Shown here piece by piece: positions 6,943 to 13,301 of a DNA stretch of 64,000 nt. The stretch comes from QALR01 sp045646925 (GTDB taxonomy: Bacteria > Bacillota > Clostridia > Oscillospirales > CAG-272): positions 1 through 64,000 of the forward strand of contig JAZRLQ010000047.1 in assembly GCA_045646925.1 (NCBI GenBank), read 5' to 3'. Below the pieces are notes generated by a model that saw only the letters and a program-made list of their open reading frames with translations, was not told where the DNA came from and did not search any database. Position 1 is the stretch's first letter, and each line of letters begins with the position of its first letter. A program made the position numbers and the translations under genes.

Positions 6943-8049
6943 TTATTTTTCGTTCAGCATATATGCGGCAACGAGATCCACGACCAAGCCGTAGCTTTTT
7001 ACGCCCTGCGGTTGATTGTGCGAGGTGATATAAGCGTTGTTGACGGTGGTGGAAACGTTTGCGGCAACATTTTCGCGGTATTTGTCGAAGAATACGGAAT
7101 ATGCCGTATATTCATTTTTGAGTTCCTGCGGCATATAATTCCGAGCCTTTTTGTATAGCTCGGGACTTGCCGAAGAGAGCTTGCTCATCAGATCGTTCAG
7201 AACGTCTGCGTATCCGCAGTAGCGGATATAGGGATCGTCGCTGAGAGAGCAAACGAGAAAAGCGATGAAATTCGCTTCGTCTTCCTTTCCAATGCCTCGT
7301 TGGTGCGCCATTTCGTGTGCCGCGGAGCTGATCACGATGAAGTCGGGATAATTGACATTTACGTTTGCTTCACCGGTGAAGAAGGTGTACATACCGGAAA
7401 TATGCGTATACGTCCACGGCTCGCTGAGCATGACGGGTTTGGTATTGGAATAGATGTTCTGGAACGAGGGGTAATTTTCACAGAGCGTACGGTATGCTCC
7501 GTTGAGCTTTTCATTCATCTCGGCGTATGAGAAGGTCATTTCCGAATACGTGCCCTCCGGATAGTTGACGTAAGGGAGATCCTCCCGAATGGCATCGATG
7601 AGCAGAATCGCCGTTTCGTACAATTGCTCGGCGGAAAGATCCTCTCTTTCGATACCGACCTTTTCTTCCAAGCTTTCGCCGTAGAAGCTGGCGTTATAGC
7701 CGAATACGAGTATGGTGAACACGAGAGATATGATCGAGAGGAATCCGACGAAATAACGAATTCCCGAAACCAATGAGCGACGCAAGCGGCGCACCATGAA
7801 AAAACAGATGAAAAACAGAATGACGGGGGAGAGGATCAGCAATACCTCTGCCAAAGAGAAGGGGATCCACGACGTGAGTGTGGACATGATTGCGCGTATG
7901 GCGGCGCCGACCGTTTTGTGCATGGTGTTTGCAAATATCGGATTTGTTTTGATCATGCTGTTGATGATCAGGGAGACAAAAAAGACGCCGAAAAGCACGA
8001 CGGACCATATGGGGAAATAAGCCTGTATTTTTTTGAAGTTTTTTTTCAT
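6943..8049 (-). CDS. DUF3810 membrane protein with zincin-like HExxH motif
   Basis: A 368-aa protein with three N-terminal membrane helices (about 13-32, 62-85 and 92-116), then a large extracytoplasmic domain. The domain carries HEMAH followed by GIGKEDEANFIAFL, i.e. HExxH plus a downstream glutamate, the metal-binding layout of gluzincin proteases and the reason DUF3810 is regarded as a predicted peptidase family. The substrate is unknown. It is monocistronic, with a near-consensus promoter upstream. Confidence 0.8.
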   Translation of the reverse strand: MKKNFKKIQAYFPIWSVVLFGVFFVSLIINSMIKTNPIFANTMHKTVGAAIRAIMSTLTSWIPFSLAEVLLILSPVILFFICFFMVRRLRRSLVSGIRYFVGFLSIISLVFTILVFGYNASFYGESLEEKVGIEREDLSAEQLYETAILLIDAIREDLPYVNYPEGTYSEMTFSYAEMNEKLNGAYRTLCENYPSFQNIYSNTKPVMLSEPWTYTHISGMYTFFTGEANVNVNYPDFIVISSAAHEMAHQRGIGKEDEANFIAFLVCSLSDDPYIRYCGYADVLNDLMSKLSSASPELYKKARNYMPQELKNEYTAYSVFFDKYRENVAANVSTTVNNAYITSHNQPQGVKSYGLVVDLVAAYMLNEK

Positions 8050-8082
8050 TACCGAAATCTCCGTTTCAGAGTGTTATAACCA

Positions 8083-8111
8083 ATTATAACATGGATTTGA
8101 TGACTTTTCAA
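8083..8111 (-). promoter_or_regulatory. Promoter and inverted repeat of the DUF3810 gene
   Basis: Minus strand: -35 TTGAAA (8111-8106), 17-bp spacer, -10 TATAAT (8088-8083). An inverted repeat GTTATAA-CCAA-TTATAAC (8073-8090) overlaps the -10 and the likely transcription start and could be an operator. Confidence 0.7.
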
Positions 8112-8151
8112 GACTCATATGACGTTATTTGATATAGTCTTGATTTATATC

Positions 8152-8180
8152 TTGTCAAATAAGAAGTTTTATGCTATACT
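8152..8180 (+). promoter_or_regulatory. Promoter of radC
   Basis: -35 TTGTCA (8152-8157), 17-bp spacer, -10 TATACT (8175-8180). It is divergent from the DUF3810 promoter 40 bp away. Confidence 0.75.
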
Positions 8181-8213
8181 GTTGTCAGCGACATAATGTA
8201 AAAGGAGTTATTT

Positions 8214-8888
8214 ATGCATAAAGATCACAGAAGTCGTGTGAAAAATAGATTTCTTACGGAGGGCTTGGATCATTTTGAGCCGCATAACGTTTTGGAATTG
8301 CTTCTTTTTTATGCGATTCCCCAAAAAGATACGAACGAATTGGCTCACACGCTGATCAACCGTTTCGGCTCATTGGAAAAGGTTTTCGATGCTTCGTTTC
8401 AGGATCTTCTGACGGTGCCGGGTATAAAGGAACATTCCGCTACTTTGATTAAAATGATCCCCGCACTTGCAAGAATATATTCTATGGAAAAAAATAAAGT
8501 GAGTCAATCCTTTGCGGATATCGACGCTTGGGGAAATTATTTCGTCAGCAGATATATCGGGATTCAAGTGGAGACGGTGTTCTTGCTTTTGTTGGATAAT
8601 AAATTCAATATCATTGAATGTGTAAAGATTCACGAGGGCTCCGTGAACTCTGCCAATATCAGTATGCGAAAGATGGTTGAGATCGTATGCACGAGAAATG
8701 CGTCGATGGTGGTTCTTGCGCATAATCATCCGTCCGGACTTGCGATTCCTTCTCCGGAGGATTTGTCTACCACATACGAGATCCAGAAATCTTTTCATAT
8801 GCTTGAGATTCCGCTACTGGCGCATATTCTTGTTGCGGGAGATCAATATACGAATATTCTGACACAAAGATATACGGATTTCAAATGA
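8214..8888 (+). CDS. radC: RadC-family JAB/MPN domain protein
   Basis: A 224-aa protein with the UPF0758/RadC layout: an N-terminal helix-hairpin-helix region (about 20-85, with VPGIKEHSATLIK) and a C-terminal JAMM metal-binding domain. The JAMM residues are visible as the glutamate in IHEGSVN, LAHNHPSG and the serine and aspartate of SPEDLS. The family's name is historical; a DNA-repair role is not established and the biochemical activity is uncertain. The ribosome site AAAGGAG precedes ATG 8214. It is transcribed alone and ends in a strong terminator, convergent to the khpA operon. Confidence 0.9.
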   Translation: MHKDHRSRVKNRFLTEGLDHFEPHNVLELLLFYAIPQKDTNELAHTLINRFGSLEKVFDASFQDLLTVPGIKEHSATLIKMIPALARIYSMEKNKVSQSFADIDAWGNYFVSRYIGIQVETVFLLLLDNKFNIIECVKIHEGSVNSANISMRKMVEIVCTRNASMVVLAHNHPSGLAIPSPEDLSTTYEIQKSFHMLEIPLLAHILVAGDQYTNILTQRYTDFK

Positions 8889-8911
8889 TTCTTTTTATTG
8901 GAAGAAAAAAT

Positions 8912-8948
8912 AAGACCGACGTTGTTGCACGTCGGTCTTCTTTTTTTT
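8912..8948 (+). terminator. Terminator of radC
   Basis: Perfect 11-bp stem AAGACCGACGT (8912-8922) / ACGTCGGTCTT (8929-8939), followed by a T-run. It probably also limits read-through between the convergent radC and khpA genes. Confidence 0.85.
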
Positions 8949-8983
8949 GGCTTTGCATACGCTCCGTTTGATGAGAGGTATGA

Positions 8984-9223
8984 TTATTCGATATCGATTG
9001 TAACTTTCTTGCCTGTACCGTTTGCGGCAGCCTTCATCAACTGGCGGATCGCTTTTGCGATCTTGCCGTGTTTGCCGATTACTTTACCCATATCGCCGGT
9101 GGCAACGGAAAGCTTCAGGCTCATGCTGCTTTCGGTTTCTTCCGTAACGGTAACAACAACGTCCTCGGGACTGTCAACAATCGCTCTCGCAATGTTGGCG
9201 AGAGTACCCTTGAGATCGGTCAT
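8984..9223 (-). CDS. khpA: RNA-binding KH domain protein KhpA
   Basis: A 79-aa single KH domain. The GxxG loop is GKHGK within MGKVIGKHGKIAKAIRQLM. KhpA works with KhpB in RNA binding and affects cell size and division in Gram-positive bacteria. It lies 18 bp downstream of rpsP, the standard Firmicute position (ylqC). The operon ends here; rimM, trmD and rplS, which usually follow, are not present. Confidence 0.9.
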   Translation of the reverse strand: MTDLKGTLANIARAIVDSPEDVVVTVTEETESSMSLKLSVATGDMGKVIGKHGKIAKAIRQLMKAAANGTGKKVTIDIE

Positions 9224-9241
9224 GCTGCGTCTCTCACCGAA

Positions 9242-9502
9242 TTATTCTGTGATGCCGGCTTTTTTGAGCAAGCTCTTAACGGTTTCAGTGGGCTGAGCAC
9301 CATTAGAGATCCACTTGTTTGCTTTTTCAGAGTCGATCTTGATTTCAACGGGGTTGGTGAGGGGGTTGTAGTAACCGATTTCTTCGATGAAACGGCCGTC
9401 ACGGGGGTAACGGGAGTCAGCAACAACTACGCGGTAAAAGGGAGCTTTCTTAGCACCGATTCTTTTAAGTCTGATTTTAACGGACATTTGATTTTCCTCC
9501 AA
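9242..9502 (-). CDS. rpsP: 30S ribosomal protein S16
   Basis: An 86-aa protein with the S16 signature VKIRLKRIGAKKAPFYRVVVADSR and PRDGRFIEEIGYYNP. It is a component of the small subunit body. ATG 9502 is preceded by GGAGG; the first four residues (MEEN) come before the usual M(S)VKIRL start, and the internal ATG 12 nt downstream could instead be used. It lies between ffh and khpA. Confidence 0.97.
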   Translation of the reverse strand: MEENQMSVKIRLKRIGAKKAPFYRVVVADSRYPRDGRFIEEIGYYNPLTNPVEIKIDSEKANKWISNGAQPTETVKSLLKKAGITE

Positions 9503-9571
9503 ATAAAATAAATAGTTTAAAATTTTGATATAATTGTTCAGACGGATGAAGCCGCTGAATGATTAACGTTT

Positions 9572-10912
9572 TTAAAACGGCATTTTGCCGCCGCCGAATT
9601 TGGCGAGTTTCTTTGCGCCCTTGGGACCGGCGAATTGTTTCATCAGCTTGTTGGTCTGATCAAACTGCTTGAGAAGTCTGTTGACATCCTCGATCGTGGA
9701 TCCGGAGCCTTTTGCGATACGCATTTTGCGGGAATAGTTGATGAGCTCGGGCTTTTCGCGTTCTGCGGGTGTCATGGAAAGAATGATTGCTTCCGTCTTT
9801 TTGATGATGTTTTCATCAAAGTTCGCATCCTTGAGAGCAGAGGGAGAAACGCCGGGCATCATACCGAGCAGGGATTCGAGCGATCCCATATTTTTGAGCT
9901 GCGCCATCTGATCGAGGTAATCGGTCAGAGTGAAGCGGGATTTGCGAAGCTTTTCTTCGAGCTCAGCGGCTTTTTTCATATCGAAATTCTGTTCTGCCTT
10001 TTCGATCAGAGAGAGCATATCGCCCATGCCGAGAATTCTGGAAGCCATACGGTCGGGGTAGAAGGGCTCGATCGCGTCCATCTTTTCGCCGGTACCGATA
10101 AACTTGATAGGCTTACCTGTTACGTATTTTACGGAGAGCGCCGCACCGCCTCTGGTATCACCGTCAAGCTTGGTGACGATAACGCCCGTGATATCCAACA
10201 TTTCGTTGAACGTGGTTGCAACGTTGACCGCGTCCTGACCTGCCATCGCGTCGATGGTGAGGAGGATTTCGATGGGCTTGACCTCTGCCTTGATCTCGAC
10301 GAGCTCTTCCATCATTTCTTCGTCGATCTGCAAACGGCCTGCCGTATCGATGAATACCATATCGTGACCGTTTTTGATCGCGTGAGCAAGACCGTTTTTC
10401 GCGATCTTGACGGGACTGTGCTTTTCGCTTTCGGCGTAGACGGGAACACCGACCTTTTCGCCGACGATCTGAAGCTGCTTGATTGCGGCGGGACGATATA
10501 CGTCGCAGGCAACCAAAATGGGATTCTTTCCCTGTTTTTTCATCATGGCAGCAAGCTTACCGGTGTGGGTGGTTTTACCTGCGCCCTGCAAACCGACCAT
10601 CATAATAACTGTGGGCGGTTTGGAATCGATTTGTAATTTAGCTTGTGTGCCGCCCATCAATGCCGTCAATTCTTCGTTAACGATCTTGACAACCTGCTGC
10701 GCGGGCATAAGGCTTTCCAATACCTCGGAGCCGACGGCTCTTTCGGTTACCTTGCTGACGAATTCACGAACGACCTTGAAGTTTACGTCTGCTTCGAGAA
10801 GGGCGAGCTTAACGGCGCGCATACCTTCTTTAACGTCCTTTTCCGTCAAAGAGCCTTTGTTTTTGAATTTCTTGAAGGCACCTGCAAGTTTTTCTTGTAA
10901 ATTTTCAAACAT
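9572..10912 (-). CDS. ffh: Signal recognition particle protein Ffh
   Basis: The start ATG 10912 follows AAGGAGG; an upstream in-frame start at 10939 lacks a ribosome site. The 446-aa protein has the NG domain (helical N about 1-85; GTPase with GLQGAGKTT, DTAGR and TKLDGDTRGG) and a methionine-containing M domain (about 300-446) ending GGGKMPF. It binds SRP RNA and signal sequences and targets nascent chains to FtsY and the membrane. YlxM lies upstream, as in Bacillus. The SRP RNA gene itself is not in the window. Confidence 0.97.
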   Translation of the reverse strand: MFENLQEKLAGAFKKFKNKGSLTEKDVKEGMRAVKLALLEADVNFKVVREFVSKVTERAVGSEVLESLMPAQQVVKIVNEELTALMGGTQAKLQIDSKPPTVIMMVGLQGAGKTTHTGKLAAMMKKQGKNPILVACDVYRPAAIKQLQIVGEKVGVPVYAESEKHSPVKIAKNGLAHAIKNGHDMVFIDTAGRLQIDEEMMEELVEIKAEVKPIEILLTIDAMAGQDAVNVATTFNEMLDITGVIVTKLDGDTRGGAALSVKYVTGKPIKFIGTGEKMDAIEPFYPDRMASRILGMGDMLSLIEKAEQNFDMKKAAELEEKLRKSRFTLTDYLDQMAQLKNMGSLESLLGMMPGVSPSALKDANFDENIIKKTEAIILSMTPAEREKPELINYSRKMRIAKGSGSTIEDVNRLLKQFDQTNKLMKQFAGPKGAKKLAKFGGGKMPF

Positions 10913-10953
10913 ATGCTTCCTCCTTTTCTGCGGGGACACCGCTTTTGTGAGGT

Positions 10954-11301
10954 TTATCGAGCGATTGCTCCCAGAAGCTCGACAACGTGATCAAGATCCG
11001 TCGTTGCTTCGGGATACTTGTTTTTCAGTGAATGCAGAAGCGATTCCGCTTCCTCGGATTTTTGTCCGATCCGATGAAATCTGTCTGCGAGTCCGAGCTT
11101 CTTTTCATAGGTTTGCAGCGTTTCTTCGGCGCGCTTGATGCTGTCGCGTACGCCTTGACGGGTGATTCCCGTATTTTCAGCAATCTCGGAAAGAGAGAGA
11201 TCATCATTATAATAATAGTCAAACATGGTTTTCTGTGTTTCGGTAAGAAGTTCACCGTAAAAATCGAAAAGCATGATCAGTCGAAGGTCTTTCACAAACA
11301 T
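10954..11301 (-). CDS. ylxM: YlxM/p13-type HTH protein
   Basis: A 115-aa helical protein with an HTH (DLSLSEIAENTGITRQGVRDSIKR, about residues 32-57) of the sigma-factor region 4 type, followed by a coiled helix. ATG 11301 follows GGAGGCAAAGG. YlxM is encoded just upstream of ffh across Firmicutes and is reported to influence SRP function. Here it is the first gene of ylxM-ffh-rpsP-khpA. Confidence 0.92.
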   Translation of the reverse strand: MFVKDLRLIMLFDFYGELLTETQKTMFDYYYNDDLSLSEIAENTGITRQGVRDSIKRAEETLQTYEKKLGLADRFHRIGQKSEEAESLLHSLKNKYPEATTDLDHVVELLGAIAR

Positions 11302-11446
11302 CCTTTGCCTCCGGTAACACATTCTGTAAAGTTCACAGCTTTACAGAGTATAACATGAAAAAGTCTCTTTGTCAATATGTTTTCGAAAAAAAACAGTGAT
11401 TGCTCCCAATAATTTAAAAAAATTTCGAAAAATTTTCGTTTTTCTA

Positions 11447-11475
11447 TTGACAAATCCATTTTTTTGTGATATTCT
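11447..11475 (+). promoter_or_regulatory. Promoter of tRNA-Glu
   Basis: -35 TTGACA (11447-11452), 17-bp spacer, -10 TATTCT (11470-11475), 16 bp before the tRNA 5' end. Confidence 0.75.
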
Positions 11476-11491
11476 TGTAAAGTAATCTAAT

Positions 11492-11566
11492 GGCCCGGTG
11501 GTCAAGCGGCTACGACACCGCCCTTTCACGGCGGGAACACGGGTTCGATTCCCGTCCGGGTCACCA
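11492..11566 (+). tRNA. tRNA-Glu (anticodon UUC)
   Basis: A 75-nt cloverleaf. The acceptor stem is GGCCCGG / CCGGGTC (one G-T), the anticodon stem is CCGCC / GGCGG around loop CTTTCAC giving anticodon TTC, and the T-arm is CGGG-TTCGATT-CCCG. The discriminator is A (11563) and CCA is encoded (11564-11566). It is a single tRNA with its own promoter and terminator. The last 20 nt of the tRNA plus flanking bases recur 160 bp downstream. Confidence 0.97.
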
Positions 11567-11567
11567 A

Positions 11568-11609
11568 AAGAGAAAAATCCGAACTACATTCGGATTTTTC
11601 TCTTTTTTT
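11568..11609 (+). terminator. Terminator of tRNA-Glu
   Basis: Perfect 16-bp stem 11568-11583 / 11589-11604 (AAGAGAAAAATCCGAA and its complement) with loop CTACA, then a T-run. Confidence 0.85.
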
Positions 11610-11611
11610 GC

Positions 11612-11727
11612 TTGCACAAAGCAGGGAATCGAAGAAAGCGGTAATGAATGACAGCCTAAATGGCTGTCAGAACCGCGGCGACCAACGAGCGTCGAGCGAG
11701 GCGACCGATTCCCGTCCGGGTCACCAA
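11612..11727 (+). repeat. tRNA-tail repeat element (copy B)
   Basis: Three parts are visible. GGGAATCGAA near 11623-11632 is an inverted copy of the tRNA T-arm (TTCGATTCCC). The core hairpin TGACAGCC (11649-11656) / GGCTGTCA (11662-11669) has the same AATGAA and GAACCGCGG flanks, reversed, as copy A at 1381-1494. Bases 11706-11727 exactly repeat 11546-11567, the T-arm and acceptor end of tRNA-Glu with CCAA. No gene is present. The layout looks like a small element that inserted at, and regenerated, the tRNA 3' end. Confidence 0.6.
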
Positions 11728-11780
11728 GAAAAAGAGAAGCAGACACGAGGGCGTGCAAAATAAGCGGTAAATTGAAATGA

Positions 11781-11808
11781 GCCACCACGTTTTTTGTGGT
11801 GGCTTTTT
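11781..11808. terminator. Hairpin terminator near the end of the XRE gene
   Basis: Perfect 8-bp stem GCCACCAC (11781-11788) / GTGGTGGC (11796-11803) followed by TTTTT on the plus strand. It may end read-through from the tRNA side; on the minus strand it lies 49 bp after the XRE stop but has no U-run. Confidence 0.6.
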
Positions 11809-11856
11809 GATATGCAGAAAGCAAAGAAAAAGCCCCGCGCGAGGCGGGGCGAGAGA

Positions 11857-12669
11857 TTATTCGCTCAATAGCTGTTCAAGTTCTTTTCGTTGTTCTTCGG
11901 TGTATTCATACACGGTTGAGTGGAACCATTTGTCTTCAACGAAATCATCGGCAAATGCCTCGATTATCTTCTGAGCAATTCTGAGTTGGGAATTTGCCTT
12001 TTCATTCTCCCCGTGGGCTTTCAAATGTTTTCCTGCAACAATTAACATATCTATCAAGTCTTCGGCAGAAATGTTTTTTTGCTTTTGTGCTGCCTCGTAG
12101 CTGTCCTCGCCATCCAACAAGGATGCCATAAGCTCAAGCTTTGTAAAATAGATCTCCGGTATAAGCTCAAGAGTAGGTTTAACCAAATCATTTTGTCCAT
12201 TCTCTTTATAGCAGGTTGCCAAAATGCGGCAGGCATCATATTTCACCGAATCGTCTTTTGTTGATTCAATGAGCGATTTGCAGAGGGTAATAACCTCGTC
12301 TGCCCTTGTTTTATAATCCAACGTATAGAGCAAATTATTCAAAATAATATCGTTGCCCGGAAATCTCTGCAACCCGTCACGCAAAATACGCTCGGCCTTT
12401 TCAGAATCGCTCGCGCGGTATTTCCATGATTCGTGGCAAATAGCCTCTACCTGCTTTTCCATCTCAAATAAATTGAAATCAAAAAGCTCATCGGTAGAAA
12501 CACCGAAAAATGAAGCAATCGCGGGAATCAAAGTCACGTCGGGCATTGTATTTCCGTTTTCCCATTTCGAAACGGCTTGAAAGGATACTCCGAGATAGTT
12601 GGCAAAAACCTCTTGGGATATATTTTTCTGCTTTCTTAACGATTTGATTTTTTCTCCAAGTTTAATCAT
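11857..12669 (-). CDS. XRE-family transcriptional regulator with helical-repeat C terminus
   Basis: ATG 12669 follows GGAGG by 7 nt; a longer frame to 12750 is unlikely. Residues 1-60 form an XRE/Cro HTH (KIKSLRKQKNISQEVFANYL, SFQAVSKWENGNTMPDVTLIPAIASFFGVS). Residues about 75-265 are helical repeats of TPR-like appearance (AERILRDGLQRFPGNDIILNNLL). Such proteins in Clostridia are local regulators, sometimes peptide-responsive, but no peptide gene is evident. It is flanked by repeat-rich gene-poor DNA on both sides. Targets are unknown; self-control via the palindrome at 12680 is plausible. Confidence 0.85.
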   Translation of the reverse strand: MIKLGEKIKSLRKQKNISQEVFANYLGVSFQAVSKWENGNTMPDVTLIPAIASFFGVSTDELFDFNLFEMEKQVEAICHESWKYRASDSEKAERILRDGLQRFPGNDIILNNLLYTLDYKTRADEVITLCKSLIESTKDDSVKYDACRILATCYKENGQNDLVKPTLELIPEIYFTKLELMASLLDGEDSYEAAQKQKNISAEDLIDMLIVAGKHLKAHGENEKANSQLRIAQKIIEAFADDFVEDKWFHSTVYEYTEEQRKELEQLLSE

Positions 12670-12679
12670 TGTTCTTCCT

Positions 12680-12693
12680 CCAAAATATTTTGG
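12680..12693. promoter_or_regulatory. Palindrome over the XRE ribosome site (possible operator)
   Basis: CCAAAATATTTTGG is a perfect 14-bp palindrome touching the XRE Shine-Dalgarno. Upstream on the minus strand is a -10 TATAAT with a TTGTTT -35. The palindrome lies downstream of that promoter, so binding there would block elongation or initiation. Confidence 0.35.
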
Positions 12694-12885
12694 ATCAGCG
12701 CTTATCCTGATAATATTATAGCACATTTGCCAGCAAAAACAATAACTCATTTGGAGAGAAAATTTCTAACTCGAGTTGAATTTTTGCGTTTTCCGATGAT
12801 CACGTCCGGGGCAAGCATAGCGCGCGGCAGTCCTCGCACCATCGGGCAGAAGCCCGAACCACTATCCGCAGGGGAAAACGATGTA

Positions 12886-12935
12886 GCAAAGGCTCCCTCC
12901 GGGAGGGAGCTGGCGCCTAAGGCGACTGAGGGAGA
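12886..12935 (+). repeat. CTCCCTC-type clostridial palindromic repeat, copy 1
   Basis: Contains GCTCCCTCC-G-GGAGGGAGC (12892-12910), a second small hairpin CGCC-TAA-GGCG and GACTGAGGGAG. This is the widespread AAAGGCTCCCTC repeat family of Clostridia. It sits in the 632-bp gene-free gap 12670-13301. Confidence 0.7.
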
Positions 12936-12973
12936 GCGCGTTACAATGAGGTCAATCTAAACTCCAAGTCACG

Positions 12974-13027
12974 CAGGCTCCTTCCACCGCTATCGCGGTC
13001 CCCCTCCCTCTCAGAGGGAGGCTTTGG
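12974..13027 (-). repeat. CTCCCTC-type clostridial palindromic repeat, copy 2 (inverted)
   Basis: On the minus strand it reads CCTCCCTCTGAGAGGGAGG, then ACCGCGATAGCGGT, then GGAAGGAGCC, the same order of hairpins as copy 1. The inverted pair is about 38 bp apart. Together with copy 1 it could form a large cruciform. Confidence 0.7.
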
Positions 13028-13047
13028 AGATCGACCACCGATAGAAA

Positions 13048-13079
13048 AACACCACCAAAGAAATTTTAATGGTGGTGTT
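13048..13079. terminator. Hairpin AACACCACCA / TGGTGGTGTT in the gene-free gap
   Basis: 10-bp stem 13048-13057 / 13070-13079. It resembles the hairpin at 11781 and is followed, as there, by a GCACAAAGCAGGG motif (about 13140, compare 11615). This suggests that both flanks of the XRE gene derive from one repeat unit. The U-run is weak. Confidence 0.4.
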
Positions 13080-13208
13080 CGTGTTTTCTCCGCTAAGAAT
13101 GCAGAGCAGATGTGTCTGCTTCTTTTTTTCTTCCATGTCCGCACAAAGCAGGGGATCAAAACTGGTGCGGAATTTTTCACAAATGTCCATAAATACACCC
13201 ATATTTAC

Positions 13209-13237
13209 TTGACAAAAACTCTGTTTTATTATATAAA
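13209..13237 (+). promoter_or_regulatory. Promoter of the glycosidase-like gene
   Basis: -35 TTGACA (13209-13214), 17-bp spacer, -10 TATAAA (13232-13237), 65 bp before the start codon. Confidence 0.75.
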
Positions 13238-13301
13238 ATAGATGAAGGAATATTTTTATATGGGATGTTTCTCAAATTTGTGATATAAACAGGAGCGCTC
13301 T

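Noticed and set aside
11706..11727. Second tRNA gene
   Set aside because: Only the T-arm and acceptor 3' strand are present; no D-arm, anticodon arm or 5' acceptor strand precedes it.
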